Source of the DNA: Parabacteroides gordonii MS-1 = DSM 23371
GTDB lineage: Bacteria; Bacteroidota; Bacteroidia; Bacteroidales; Tannerellaceae
NCBI RefSeq assembly: GCF_000969825.1
Contig: NZ_KQ033919.1
Coordinates: 300,030 to 364,029, forward strand
Direction: 5' to 3'
DNA: 64,000 bases
Each line of letters begins with the position of its first letter. The stretch's first letter is position 1. This document shows positions 45,734 to 54,085 of this stretch, piece after piece. Position numbers and translations under genes: made by a program. The notes beneath the pieces were generated by a model. The model saw nothing but the letters and a program-made list of their open reading frames with translations, was not told the origin of the DNA and did no database searches.

Positions 45734-47851
45734 ATGAATAAACGAGTATTGAGTTTAACCTTATTATTTGCCTGCCTGAGTCTGGTTACCATGCGGGCGG
45801 AAGGCCGGAGCGTAGAGTCCTTCAACTCCGGTTGGTCATTTAAAAAGGCCCCGGCGGAAAAAGAACTGGCCGTTAATGCCCGTAAGTGGGACAGCGGTTG
45901 GTCGGAAGTTGAAATCCCTCATACCTGGAATGCAAAAGATATGCAGGTGCAGGCTGACAACTTTTACGAAGGGGCAGCCTATTATAAGAAACAATATTTC
46001 TTTCCGACCGAACTGAAGGGCAAACGTGTCTTCCTGCGTTTCGAAGGAGTCGGCTCCTGCGCAGAAGTGTTTGTGAACGGGATGCTGGCGACCTCTCATA
46101 AAGGTGGCTACTCCGCCTTTGCCTGCGAGATCAGCCCGTTGCTGAAAGCGGGGGAGGAGAACGAGATCATCGTGAAGGCGGATAATAAATCGCGTCCGGA
46201 TGTTATCCCTATCAATCATAACTTGTTTGGTGTATATGGTGGTATCTATCGTCCGGTATGGCTGATCGTTACCGAGCCTTATAATATATCTGTAACCGAT
46301 TGTGCTTCTCCGGGTGTTTATGTGACCCAGAAGAATGTATCTAAGAAACAGGCCGATGTCAACGTGAAGGTGAAGCTGGATAACGGAACGTTGCAGCCTG
46401 CGTCTGTCACTTTGCAGAATACTATTTATAATCAGGAAGGGAAGCAGATCGCGACGCAAAGCCGGTCTTTCGAACTGAGCGCGCAGGGTGAGCAGGCTTA
46501 TGAGTCTTCCTTCACGATCAAAAATCCTACCTTGTGGCAGGGACGCGAGAATCCTTATCTGTATAAAGTGGTCAGCCGCCTGATTAAAGACGGGAAAGTG
46601 ATCGACGAAATGGTGCAGCCGCTGGGATTGCGCAAGTACGAGATCGTTGCCGGGAAAGGCTTCTATCTGAACGGGGAGAAGTACCCGATGTATGGCGTTA
46701 CCCGCCATCAGGATTGGTGGGGGCTGGGCAGTGCCTTGAAGAATGAGAACCATGATTTCGATTTGGCGACCATTATGGATGTCGGTGCAACCACCGTCCG
46801 TTTTGCCCATTACCAGCAGTCCGACTATCTGTACTCCCGTTGCGATAGCCTGGGATTGATCATCTGGGCGGAAATACCTTTTGTAAACCGTGTCAGCGGG
46901 GAGGAAGCGGAGAATTGCCGTAACCAGTTGCGCGAAATGATCCGCCAGAGCTTTAATCATCCTTCCATCTATGTATGGGGATTGCATAACGAAGTATATC
47001 AGCCGCACCAGTATACCAGAGAGCTGACACAGTCTTTGCACGACCTGGCCAAGACGGAAGATCCGGATCGCTATACCGTTTCGGTCAACGGCTACGGGCA
47101 TATGGAGCATCCGGTGAATCTGGTTGCCGATATTCAGGGAATGAACCGTTACTTCGGCTGGTACGAAAAGAAGATACAGGACATTAAACCCTGGGTGGAG
47201 AATCTGGAGAAAGAATATCCTCACCAGAAACTGATGCTTACCGAATACGGTGCAGATGCCAACCTGAACCATCAGACGGAGTATCTGGGTGAAGCGCTGA
47301 ACTGGACGAAGGAGTTCTATCCCGAGGCATTCCAGACCAAGACGCACGAATACCAGTGGAGCGTGATTGCGGCACATCCGTATATTATCGCCTCTTACCT
47401 TTGGAATACGTTCGATTTCTGTGCTCCGTTGTGGGTACGTGGAGGTGTCCCGGCCCGTAACATGAAAGGGCTGGTTACTTTCGACCGTAAGGTGAAGAAG
47501 GATTCTTATTTCTGGTATAAAGCCAACTGGAGCAAAGATCCGGTTCTTTTCCTGACGCAACGCCGTAACTGGGATCGTGAGAAGAAAGAGACATCCGTAA
47601 CTGTCTATTCAAATATCGGAACGCCGAAGGTGTATCTGAACGGTAAGGAGCTGTCCGGCATCCGCGAAGGATATACTCCCGTACATTATATAATAGATCA
47701 TGTTACCCTGGAGAATGGAAAGAATATTGTAAAGACTGTCGTTGTGAAAGACGGTAAGACTTACGAAGACGAGATAGAGTGGATGTATAGCGGTGAGAAG
47801 AAACGCGACTCAGACCAGTCGGTCAACAAGGAGGAACATGCGGGATTCTGA
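45734..47851 (+). CDS. glycoside hydrolase family 2 enzyme (beta-galactosidase-like)
   Basis: This 705-residue exported enzyme (signal peptide 1-22) has the GH2 layout: jelly-roll domain (about 28-185; P-H-T-W-N-A, N-L-F-G-V-Y-G-G-I-Y-R-P-V), Ig-like domain (about 190-310) and TIM barrel (about 315-600). The acid/base Glu is at about 420 (G-L-H-N-E-V) and the nucleophile Glu at about 504 (L-T-E-Y-G-A-D). Family members hydrolyse beta-galactosides, beta-mannosides or beta-glucuronides; beta-galactosidase fits best by pattern but is unproven. It is divergent from the HU-like/regulator operon and probably belongs to locus 2. Confidence 0.92.
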   Translation: MNKRVLSLTLLFACLSLVTMRAEGRSVESFNSGWSFKKAPAEKELAVNARKWDSGWSEVEIPHTWNAKDMQVQADNFYEGAAYYKKQYFFPTELKGKRVFLRFEGVGSCAEVFVNGMLATSHKGGYSAFACEISPLLKAGEENEIIVKADNKSRPDVIPINHNLFGVYGGIYRPVWLIVTEPYNISVTDCASPGVYVTQKNVSKKQADVNVKVKLDNGTLQPASVTLQNTIYNQEGKQIATQSRSFELSAQGEQAYESSFTIKNPTLWQGRENPYLYKVVSRLIKDGKVIDEMVQPLGLRKYEIVAGKGFYLNGEKYPMYGVTRHQDWWGLGSALKNENHDFDLATIMDVGATTVRFAHYQQSDYLYSRCDSLGLIIWAEIPFVNRVSGEEAENCRNQLREMIRQSFNHPSIYVWGLHNEVYQPHQYTRELTQSLHDLAKTEDPDRYTVSVNGYGHMEHPVNLVADIQGMNRYFGWYEKKIQDIKPWVENLEKEYPHQKLMLTEYGADANLNHQTEYLGEALNWTKEFYPEAFQTKTHEYQWSVIAAHPYIIASYLWNTFDFCAPLWVRGGVPARNMKGLVTFDRKVKKDSYFWYKANWSKDPVLFLTQRRNWDREKKETSVTVYSNIGTPKVYLNGKELSGIREGYTPVHYIIDHVTLENGKNIVKTVVVKDGKTYEDEIEWMYSGEKKRDSDQSVNKEEHAGF

Positions 47852-47876
47852 TTTCTCCCGGAACTAAAGGATGAAT

Positions 47877-47925
47877 AAAAAGCAGGTGTTGTAAGACTCG
47901 TTCTTGCAACACCTGTTCTGTTTTT
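47877..47925. terminator. bidirectional terminator hairpin
   Basis: CAGGTGTTGTAAGA (47883-47896) pairs with TCTTGCAACACCTG (47902-47915), with A-rich and T-rich flanks. It lies between the convergent GH2 and nitroreductase genes. Confidence 0.8.
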
Positions 47926-48511
47926 ACCAGCCGTTGTAATGTATCTGTTTCTTGTTGTATTTATCTTTCGGCTTCTCGATGCCCGTAGGATAGCCGAGCG
48001 GGATCACCGTGAGCGGAAGGATATGCTCTGGTAGTTGTAAAGCATCCTGGATTATCTTCATTCGTTCGGGGTATGGATAAGCTGCCGTCCATACGGCACC
48101 CAGTCCCATCGACTCGGCGGCCAGCAATATGTTTTGTGCTGCGGCGGAGCAGTCCAGTTGCCAGGCGTTCTCCGACTTAACGGTATCTCCGCAAACGATA
48201 ATAGCTTGCTTGGTTTCTTTCAGCATGCGTGCCAGTGGCAATCCATCTCCCATTTTATCCAGCAAATCCCGATCCGTGACAATAACGAACTCCCAGGGAC
48301 GGCGGTCTCTGGAGGAGGGGGCAGCCATGCCGGCGCGAACCAGCGTTTCCAGTTTCTCTTTCTCTACCGGACGTTCCGTGTATTTACGTACACTTTTCCG
48401 GTTGAAGATTGTTTCCAATGTCTGGTTAGAGCCATCGCTTTCTTTGGTTTCCGTACCGTTGCAGGCAACCAGGGCTGATAATAATACAATAAAAGAATAT
48501 TTCCATTTCAT
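47924..48511 (-). CDS. nitroreductase-family lipoprotein
   Basis: From the ATG at 48511 this is 195 residues with a lipoprotein signal (L-S-A-L-V-A-C-N-G); an ATG at 48526 would add five residues before it and is less likely. The rest is a nitroreductase fold: R-K-S-V-R-K-Y and R-A-G-M-A-A-P-S-S-R-D-R-R-P-W-E-F bind FMN, and G-L-G-A-V-W-T-A is the second conserved patch. It should be an FMN- and NAD(P)H-dependent oxidoreductase. The lipid anchor implies placement outside the cytoplasm, odd for such an enzyme but seen in Bacteroidetes. Its substrate is unknown. Confidence 0.85.
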   Translation of the reverse strand: MKWKYSFIVLLSALVACNGTETKESDGSNQTLETIFNRKSVRKYTERPVEKEKLETLVRAGMAAPSSRDRRPWEFVIVTDRDLLDKMGDGLPLARMLKETKQAIIVCGDTVKSENAWQLDCSAAAQNILLAAESMGLGAVWTAAYPYPERMKIIQDALQLPEHILPLTVIPLGYPTGIEKPKDKYNKKQIHYNGW

Positions 48512-48565
48512 ACTGCAAACATACAAATTGATCCGGACAAATATGATATCGAGTAATATTATTTC

Positions 48566-48573
48566 TATCTTTG
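48566..48573 (+). promoter_or_regulatory. -7 element of the toxin-antitoxin pair
   Basis: TATCTTTG matches TAnnTTTG and lies 26 bp before the first ATG. Confidence 0.55.
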
Positions 48574-48599
48574 TGAGGTCACGTTAATACTTAAGCATT

Positions 48600-48896
48600 A
48601 TGTCAATCAATTCAATAAACAGACGCCGGGAAGACCTTATTAAACAGATCAGCCAAATAGAGGATGAGGAACTGCTGATTACACTCGAAGATCAGATATT
48701 TACTTATCGACAGGGAGCGCAGGAAGCATTGTCTTCTCCTGAAAGTTTAAAGATCCATTCAGTAGAGCATTTTCGTAGTCTGATCGATCAGGTTCTGGAG
48801 GATGATAGGAACGGGAGGATGCAGGATGCAGATGAGGTTTTTGCCGAGTTGGAAAGAGAGTGGGCTCTTGAAGAAGAAAATGAGTTAAACAGATGA
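48600..48896 (+). CDS. probable antitoxin of a RelE/ParE-type pair
   Basis: This 98-residue acidic, helical protein (residues 60-96 rich in Glu and Asp) has no domain I can name. Its stop overlaps the toxin start by 4 bp (ATGA). Small size, charge and coupling to a RelE/ParE-like gene make it the likely antitoxin, which would bind and neutralise the toxin and perhaps repress the promoter at 48566. Confidence 0.65.
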   Translation: MSINSINRRREDLIKQISQIEDEELLITLEDQIFTYRQGAQEALSSPESLKIHSVEHFRSLIDQVLEDDRNGRMQDADEVFAELEREWALEEENELNR

Positions 48897-49255
48897 AAAA
48901 GTTGAAGCGGATTATGTCTCCTTTGGCTAAAATGCAATTGAGAGAATTGAGGGCATTTAATAAGGTCTTGTATGGAAAGCTTAGAGCTGATCAAATTTAC
49001 TCTTCAATCAAGGAATGCATTCAGGTTCTATCTGATTTTCCGGGTTTAGGATATGTAGAGCCTTCATTGCTCGATTATCCCCAGTGTTTTCGGACATTTG
49101 TTCAACATCCGAATCTGAAGATCGTTTACTGGGTGGAGGACAATGCTGTAAAAATAGCTATGCTCTTTGATACCCCTCAGGATCCGCAGAAAGTACGTTA
49201 TACCATCGAACACAGCTCCGACTGGGTATGTGAAGACATGGAGCCTTACGGCTAA
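48893..49255 (+). CDS. RelE/ParE-family toxin
   Basis: This 120-residue protein has the family pattern: an N-terminal helical pair (P-L-A-K-M-Q-L-R-E-L-R-A-F), a middle F-P-G-L-G-Y-V-E-P, then strands Y-P-Q-C-F-R-T-F-V-Q-H-P-N-L-K-I-V-Y-W-V-E and V-K-I-A-M-L-F-D-T-P-Q-D-P. It would act as an mRNA interferase (RelE) or gyrase poison (ParE); these cannot be separated here. Its 3' end overlaps the convergent Fpg-like gene by 4 bp. Confidence 0.82.
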   Translation: MKKLKRIMSPLAKMQLRELRAFNKVLYGKLRADQIYSSIKECIQVLSDFPGLGYVEPSLLDYPQCFRTFVQHPNLKIVYWVEDNAVKIAMLFDTPQDPQKVRYTIEHSSDWVCEDMEPYG

Positions 49256-50091
49256 ATCTGTTTCTGACATTCAAAACAGTAATATATACTGCCTCCCATA
49301 TAGTTTTCCTTCCGGATCGCTTCTCCGCAGACCGGGCAAGGTTTGCCGCCTGTGTCTTTCGATAGGACAGGGATGTAGCGCCCTTTATTCCCGAACAGGT
49401 CTGTCTCGGTGTTACGGCCACCGGCCCGGTATATTTCCTGCAAGGTACTCTTTACGCAATCAAACAACATTTCTTTTTGTTTCTCTGTCAAGGCATTGAT
49501 ACGTGTTTTGGGATGAATGCGAGCATGGAACAGGATGTCTTGCAAGACTCCGTTCCCTAATCCCGGGATTGTTTGCTCGGTGGCGAGGAACGCTTTGGCC
49601 GTTTTCTTCTGCTTCTCCTCACTGTTGATAAGGCTGAAAAAATAAGCCTTATCGAATGCTTCGGACAGAACCTGCGGTTTCGTACGGGCTCCTTCCCTGT
49701 AGGAACTGAAGTTGCATTCGAAGTTGTTCTCCGGAAAACACATGACTGCTCCGTACATGCGCACCGATCCCATGATGCAGCTTTCATCTTCAAAGGCGAT
49801 AAGCAGCTGATGCTTCTCCGGTATCTTTTCCCCCGGAGCGTAATAGCGGATATTCATCCCGTCTCCGAAAAGAAGCCTTACGTCTTCTATATCGATCTCT
49901 ATCAATCCCCCGTAGGCATGTGCTTCTCCGATAGTCTTATTCAGGAGCTTATCCGGATAGCCGGCCGGATCACCATAATACCAGGTAAACTTGTGCGGAG
50001 TATATCCCGCACTGACGAAAGTGATCTTTTTCCCTTTGATCGTCTGATTCATTTGTTCCGAGATATACAGGGCTTCCGGTGCTTCTATCAT
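49252..50091 (-). CDS. Fpg/Nei-family DNA glycosylase-like protein, atypical N-terminus
   Basis: This 279-residue protein follows the Fpg/Nei layout: N-terminal domain, helix-two-turn-helix region (P-G-L-G-N-G-V-L-Q-D-I-L-F-H-A-R-I-H-P) and a C-terminal zinc finger (C-P-V-C ... C-F-E-C-Q, about 249-277). These enzymes excise oxidised bases. The catalytic N-terminal proline of Fpg and Nei (M-P-E) is replaced by Ile (M-I-E-A-P-E), so classical proline Schiff-base chemistry is not available. This resembles a poorly characterised subfamily I recall starting M-L/I-E-x-P-E. Activity is uncertain. Confidence 0.8.
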   Translation of the reverse strand: MIEAPEALYISEQMNQTIKGKKITFVSAGYTPHKFTWYYGDPAGYPDKLLNKTIGEAHAYGGLIEIDIEDVRLLFGDGMNIRYYAPGEKIPEKHQLLIAFEDESCIMGSVRMYGAVMCFPENNFECNFSSYREGARTKPQVLSEAFDKAYFFSLINSEEKQKKTAKAFLATEQTIPGLGNGVLQDILFHARIHPKTRINALTEKQKEMLFDCVKSTLQEIYRAGGRNTETDLFGNKGRYIPVLSKDTGGKPCPVCGEAIRKENYMGGSIYYCFECQKQI

Positions 50092-50209
50092 AATATAATG
50101 TATTTAGTTACTGGATAAAACGACTTGTTTGAAGCACAAATGTGGGAATAAAAAATGAAACGGGAAAAAGTATTATACCGAATAGGCCGGCATTTCGTAA
50201 ATAGTTTTA

Positions 50210-50217
50210 TATCTTTG
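50210..50217 (+). promoter_or_regulatory. -7 element of the membrane-protein gene
   Basis: TATCTTTG matches the Bacteroides -7 consensus 79 bp before the start codon. Confidence 0.5.
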
Positions 50218-50296
50218 GCTACGTTCAGTTAATGATATTCAATAACGGTAACAACAAGTGTTATTATTGGAACTCTACTTTAAACGATAGTCTTAT

Positions 50297-51067
50297 ATGG
50301 AAGAAAACAACAAACTCTATTCGCAGAATGCGATAGCTGTAGCGACCTTTTTCGGTGGCCCTTTTGCCGCCGGTATTCTGATACGGAAGAACTGTATAAC
50401 CCTGGGGCATGAGCGGCAGGGATTTAACGCACTGGTAATCGGTATTATTACTACATTTCTCCTTTTCGGATGTATTTTCGTGATACCGGAGTCCGATTTG
50501 GACAAAGTACCGAATGCCTTGTTCCCGACTATCTATACCGCTATCATTTATTATATCGTAGAGAAGTTGCAGGGAAAGGAACTGAAGGCTCATAAAGCGG
50601 GGAACGGAGCTTTCTATTCAAACTGGCGCGCTACCGGGATAGGGGCCGTTTGCTGTTTGATCTCTGTTGCCGTACTGATAGGTGGCCTTTGGCTCGGTGA
50701 AAAAGACTGGGATATGGATCAATATAATGCGAAGATGGAACAGTTCGACCGGAACGATGCTTTAGGTCTCCATGTCTATGATATACTGGATGATAAGCCG
50801 AAGAAGCAAGTAATAGAGTATATTGAAACGGTCAGCATACCTAAGTTACAGGAAAATATGGATTTATTGAAAACAGTGGTTGCGATAGAAGATATCCCTT
50901 CCGAATATGTAAAGTACTCCAACTTATTGCTGGACTATTGCCGGGTTCGTCTTGATATGTATAAGGTGACAGCAAAGATCGTAGAAGAGGAAACGGATGC
51001 GTACGACCAGGAGATAGAGCGGTTGGGGCAGCAGCTGGATGAAATCATAAAACAGATAAATGAATAA
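50297..51067 (+). CDS. membrane protein of unknown function
   Basis: This 256-residue protein has hydrophobic segments at about 15-30, 45-65, 75-90 and 115-132, then a charged helical C-terminal part (about 145-256) likely in the cytoplasm or periplasm. I do not recognise a family. It stands alone between its own promoter and a strong terminator. Confidence 0.75.
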   Translation: MEENNKLYSQNAIAVATFFGGPFAAGILIRKNCITLGHERQGFNALVIGIITTFLLFGCIFVIPESDLDKVPNALFPTIYTAIIYYIVEKLQGKELKAHKAGNGAFYSNWRATGIGAVCCLISVAVLIGGLWLGEKDWDMDQYNAKMEQFDRNDALGLHVYDILDDKPKKQVIEYIETVSIPKLQENMDLLKTVVAIEDIPSEYVKYSNLLLDYCRVRLDMYKVTAKIVEEETDAYDQEIERLGQQLDEIIKQINE

Positions 51068-51102
51068 AAAAGGTTGGCAGATCCTTTCTGCCAACCTTTT
51101 TA
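51066..51102. terminator. bidirectional terminator hairpin
   Basis: AAAAAGGTTGGCAG pairs with CTGCCAACCTTTTT around a 7-nt loop, with A and T runs at the base. It lies between the convergent membrane-protein and fabD genes. Confidence 0.88.
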
Positions 51103-51123
51103 TATATAAGTTGAATTGTAAGC

Positions 51124-52005
51124 TTATTGCATACCTTCCGTTGTCATTTCCTTATTGATCTTCTTAACCAGTCCCTGAAGTACGGCACCCGGGCCTAATT
51201 CGATGAAATGATCGGCACCGTCGGCAATCATGTTCTGAACGCTCTGAGTCCAGCGAACCGGAGCTGTCAGCTGGGCGATCAGGTTTGCCTTGATTGTATC
51301 GGGATCGGTTTCGCCTTTTGTACTTACATTCTGGTAAACAGGGCAAGCAGGTTTGTGGATCGGAGTTGCTTCGATGGCAGCAGCCAGTTCGGCACGGGCC
51401 GGTTCCATCAACGGAGAGTGGAATGCACCACCAACCTTCAGCTTCAGTGCACGTTTAGCACCGGCAGCCAGCAACTTTTCGCAAGCCGCATCGATTCCGG
51501 GGATCGAACCGGAGATAACCAGCTGCCCCGGGCAGTTATAGTTTGCACAAACAACAACTTCGTCAGTAATGCTTGCACAAATTTCTTCAACTGTTGCATC
51601 CGGCAAAGCCAGAACGGCAGCCATTGTAGAAGGAGTCGCTTCGCAGGCTTTCTGCATAGCCATAGCACGTTTGGAAACCAGTACCAGACCATCTTCAAAA
51701 GACAGTGCTCCTGCTGCAACGAGTGCAGAGAACTCACCCAGGGAATGACCTGCTGTCATATCCGGTTTGAACTGGTCGCCTAGAGTTTTAGCGAGAATAA
51801 CCGAGTGTAAGAATATAGCAGGCTGCGTAACTTTCGTCTGTCTCAGATCTTCGTCTGTTCCTGCGAACATCAGGTCTGTGATGCGGAAACCAAGAATATC
51901 ATTTGCTTTCTCAAACAACTCTTTTGCAAGGGGATTGTTATCGTAAAGGTCTTTTCCCATTCCGACAAACTGTGCACCCTGACCGGGAAATACATAAGCT
52001 TTCAT
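51124..52005 (-). CDS. fabD: malonyl-CoA:ACP transacylase
   Basis: This 293-residue enzyme loads malonyl units onto acyl carrier protein for fatty acid synthesis in the cytoplasm. It starts F-P-G-Q-G-A-Q-F-V-G-M-G, has the nucleophile motif G-H-S-L-G-E near residue 90, and a catalytic His in G-A-F-H-S-P-L-M near 200. Length and motifs are normal. It is not clustered with other fatty acid genes. Confidence 0.96.
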   Translation of the reverse strand: MKAYVFPGQGAQFVGMGKDLYDNNPLAKELFEKANDILGFRITDLMFAGTDEDLRQTKVTQPAIFLHSVILAKTLGDQFKPDMTAGHSLGEFSALVAAGALSFEDGLVLVSKRAMAMQKACEATPSTMAAVLALPDATVEEICASITDEVVVCANYNCPGQLVISGSIPGIDAACEKLLAAGAKRALKLKVGGAFHSPLMEPARAELAAAIEATPIHKPACPVYQNVSTKGETDPDTIKANLIAQLTAPVRWTQSVQNMIADGADHFIELGPGAVLQGLVKKINKEMTTEGMQ

Positions 52006-52045
52006 CTTTCTAATCTTTTTCTAATTTCAGTTTTTTAAGACGGTG

Positions 52046-52053
52046 CAAAGGTA
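52046..52053 (-). promoter_or_regulatory. -7 element of fabD
   Basis: The minus strand reads TACCTTTG, a TAnnTTTG match about 40 bp before the start codon. Confidence 0.55.
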
Positions 52054-52093
52054 ATAAAATTAGAATAATGGAGTGACTATTCGTTACAAATAG

Positions 52094-52101
52094 TATCTTT
52101 G
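52094..52101 (+). promoter_or_regulatory. -7 element of tatAC
   Basis: TATCTTTG lies 44 bp before the tatA start codon and faces away from the fabD promoter. Confidence 0.55.
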
Positions 52102-52145
52102 CCCCTATTAAAAGGCGAATATTAACGACTAATTATTATAATATC

Positions 52146-52340
52146 ATGAACGAATTACTATTCTTAGGAAACTTAGGTACTGGCGAAATTGTTATCATCG
52201 CCATTGTTGTGTTGTTACTTTTCGGTGGAAAGAAAATCCCTGAACTGATGAAAGGTATCGGTAAAGGTGTGAAGAACTTTAAAGACGGTGTAAAAGGATT
52301 AGAAGACGATATTAAGCTCGACGACAACGATAAGAAGTAA
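52146..52340 (+). CDS. tatA: Sec-independent translocase subunit TatA
   Basis: This 64-residue protein has one membrane helix (about 13-27) followed by the [16 protein letters not shown] amphipathic helix and an acidic tail. It forms the pore-like part of the twin-arginine system that exports folded proteins. It lies 3 bp before tatC. No tatB is seen, as expected for a minimal TatAC system. Confidence 0.95.
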   Translation: MNELLFLGNLGTGEIVIIAIVVLLLFGGKKIPELMKGIGKGVKNFKDGVKGLEDDIKLDDNDKK

Positions 52341-52343
52341 AAA

Positions 52344-53201
52344 ATGGAAGAATTGGAACAAGATGAAATGTCCTTTTGGGATCACCTGGAAGAACTTCGT
52401 TGGACTTTATTCCGTTCTATTTTAGCACTCTTTGTCTTTGCTATCGGTAGTTTTGCCTTTATGCGTGATATTTTCGATCACGTTATCATGGCTCCCTGCT
52501 ACGCTGATTTTGTTCTTTATAAATGGTTGTGTGAGTTAAATATATGGCTTATCAGTATAAGCTCCTGGTTCGATGTTCTGCCTGACTTTTGTAATGACGG
52601 CTTCCACGTAGATATAGTCAACATCAAGTTGGCTTCCCAGTTCTTTACTCACATGTCGACCTCATTCTGGCTGGCCCTCGTGCTTACTTTTCCCTACTTG
52701 ATGTATGAGATCTGGAAGTTTGTAAGTCCGGCTTTATACGAGAATGAAAAGAAGAACATCCGGTGGGTATTCTTTTTCGGAACGATTATGTTTTTCCTGG
52801 GTTGCGCCGTAGGTTATTTTATGGTATTCCCGATGACACTTCGTTTCCTGGCAACGTATCAATTGAGTGCTAACATTACCGAACAGGTCTCTCTGGATTC
52901 GTATATGGATAACTTCCTTATGCTGATCTTTGTGATGGGAATTGTCTTCGAGATGCCGTTGGTATCCTGGCTGCTTTCAAAGCTGGGGCTGTTGCACAGA
53001 GGGTTTTTCCACAAATACAGACGACACGCTATCGTCGGATTATTGGTTGCTGCGGCATTCATTACCCCAAGTAGCGATCCGTTTACATTGAGCGTTGTAT
53101 TCTTCCCGTTATACGGATTGTACGAATTAAGTGCATTCTTTGTCAGAAAAGCTCCGGTAGAAGAGCCTGACGACGATGATGAAGAAGAAAATGAAGCTTA
53201 A
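52344..53201 (+). CDS. tatC: Sec-independent translocase subunit TatC
   Basis: This 285-residue inner-membrane protein is the twin-arginine signal receptor. The cytoplasmic start (M-S-F-W-D-H-L-E-E-L-R-W-T-L-F-R-S) and the late pair F-V-M-G-I-V-F-E-M-P and A-A-F-I-T-P-S-S-D-P-F are the family hallmarks. A long first periplasmic loop (about 55-100) with two Cys is typical of Bacteroidetes TatC. It ends in an acidic tail. Co-transcribed with tatA. Confidence 0.95.
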   Translation: MEELEQDEMSFWDHLEELRWTLFRSILALFVFAIGSFAFMRDIFDHVIMAPCYADFVLYKWLCELNIWLISISSWFDVLPDFCNDGFHVDIVNIKLASQFFTHMSTSFWLALVLTFPYLMYEIWKFVSPALYENEKKNIRWVFFFGTIMFFLGCAVGYFMVFPMTLRFLATYQLSANITEQVSLDSYMDNFLMLIFVMGIVFEMPLVSWLLSKLGLLHRGFFHKYRRHAIVGLLVAAAFITPSSDPFTLSVVFFPLYGLYELSAFFVRKAPVEEPDDDDEEENEA

Positions 53202-53230
53202 TAGGCCGTAGACATTAGAAATGAATTTAT

Positions 53231-53274
53231 TCAGGCATGGATTTCGCAGATAAAACTGTGGGGTTCATGCCTGA
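53231..53274 (+). terminator. hairpin after tatC
   Basis: TCAGGCATG and CATGCCTGA form a 9-bp stem with a 26-nt loop, followed by TTTATTATAT. It is weak but well placed. Confidence 0.5.
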
Positions 53275-53293
53275 TTTATTATATAGCCTAAAA

Positions 53294-53325
53294 TTTGCTT
53301 CTTATCTTAAATCATCCTATTTTTG
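53294..53325 (+). promoter_or_regulatory. promoter of mntA-hepT
   Basis: TTTG at 53294-53297 and TATTTTTG at 53318-53325 are 20 bp apart, 21 bp before the start codon. Confidence 0.65.
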
Positions 53326-53346
53326 TGAAAGTTAAATTCATTTCCC

Positions 53347-53640
53347 ATGCTGAAGAAAGAAGATTATATACGTCAGTTGACAGCCTGTAAGCAACAGCTT
53401 ATGCAGAAGTTCGGGTTACGTTCTATCCGTCTTTTCGGCTCTGTTGCACGGGGAGATAACCATGAGGGTAGTGATCTGGATGTTTGTGTGGAAACAGAAA
53501 CTCCCAACCCTTTTCTACTGATGGATTTGAAAGAAGAACTGGAAAATATGTTTAAGCACTCTGTCGATATCGTTCGTTATCGTGAACGTATGAATCCTTA
53601 TTTACGTCAACAGATAGAAAAAGAAGGTATCTATGTATAA
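53347..53640 (+). CDS. mntA: MntA-type minimal nucleotidyltransferase (antitoxin)
   Basis: This 97-residue protein has the nucleotidyltransferase signature G-S-V-A-R-G-D ... S-D-L-D-V (residues 30-46). In HEPN-MNT pairs the enzyme inactivates its HepT partner, by adding AMP groups in studied cases. The end overlaps the hepT start by 8 bp, so the two are coupled. The symbol follows the studied pair and is by analogy. Confidence 0.85.
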   Translation: MLKKEDYIRQLTACKQQLMQKFGLRSIRLFGSVARGDNHEGSDLDVCVETETPNPFLLMDLKEELENMFKHSVDIVRYRERMNPYLRQQIEKEGIYV

Positions 53641-54001
53641 CAAAGAGTTAGCCACATCCATACTGATTCAAATAGAAGAAGCTTTATTGCGATTGAAGCA
53701 CCGAACGGTTGATATCCATTGTGCAAATGACTTTTTATTATCTCCTGAACGGGTTGAAAAGCTGGATGCTGTTTGTATGCTCTTTATTGCGATCGGTGAA
53801 AGTCTGAAAAGCCTGGATAAAGTGACGAATAAGGAGTTGTTGCCGCTTTATCCGGATATACCTTGGAAAAAGGTGATGGGTTTTCGGGATGTAATAGCAC
53901 ACCATTATTTCGATATAGATGCGGAAGAAGTGTGGTGGGTATTGGAAAATGAGCTGGATCCATTGATCGTAGTAATCAAAAAAATGAAAGAGGATATTTA
54001 A
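53633..54001 (+). CDS. hepT: HepT-type HEPN-domain toxin
   Basis: This 122-residue helical protein has the HEPN ribonuclease motif R-x4-H in F-R-D-V-I-A-H-H-Y-F-D (residues about 84-90). Such proteins cleave RNA when not neutralised by MntA. It overlaps mntA by 8 bp and the pair stands alone with its own promoter. Both catalytic residues are present. Confidence 0.85.
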   Translation: MYNKELATSILIQIEEALLRLKHRTVDIHCANDFLLSPERVEKLDAVCMLFIAIGESLKSLDKVTNKELLPLYPDIPWKKVMGFRDVIAHHYFDIDAEEVWWVLENELDPLIVVIKKMKEDI

Positions 54002-54023
54002 ATTATATAGATTTGATACTGGA

Positions 54024-54058
54024 TTTGTATGTTCTCTTTCGGATCATTCTTATCTTTG
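54024..54058 (+). promoter_or_regulatory. promoter of the GH92 gene
   Basis: TTTG at 54024-54027 and TATCTTTG at 54051-54058 are 23 bp apart, 27 bp before the start codon. Confidence 0.65.
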
Positions 54059-54085
54059 TAAACGTCTGAACAAAATTATAAGCAA

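Noticed and set aside
45836-47560. Long minus-strand frame opposite the GH2 gene
   Set aside because: No recognisable protein pattern; the plus strand encodes a complete GH2 enzyme with both catalytic glutamates.
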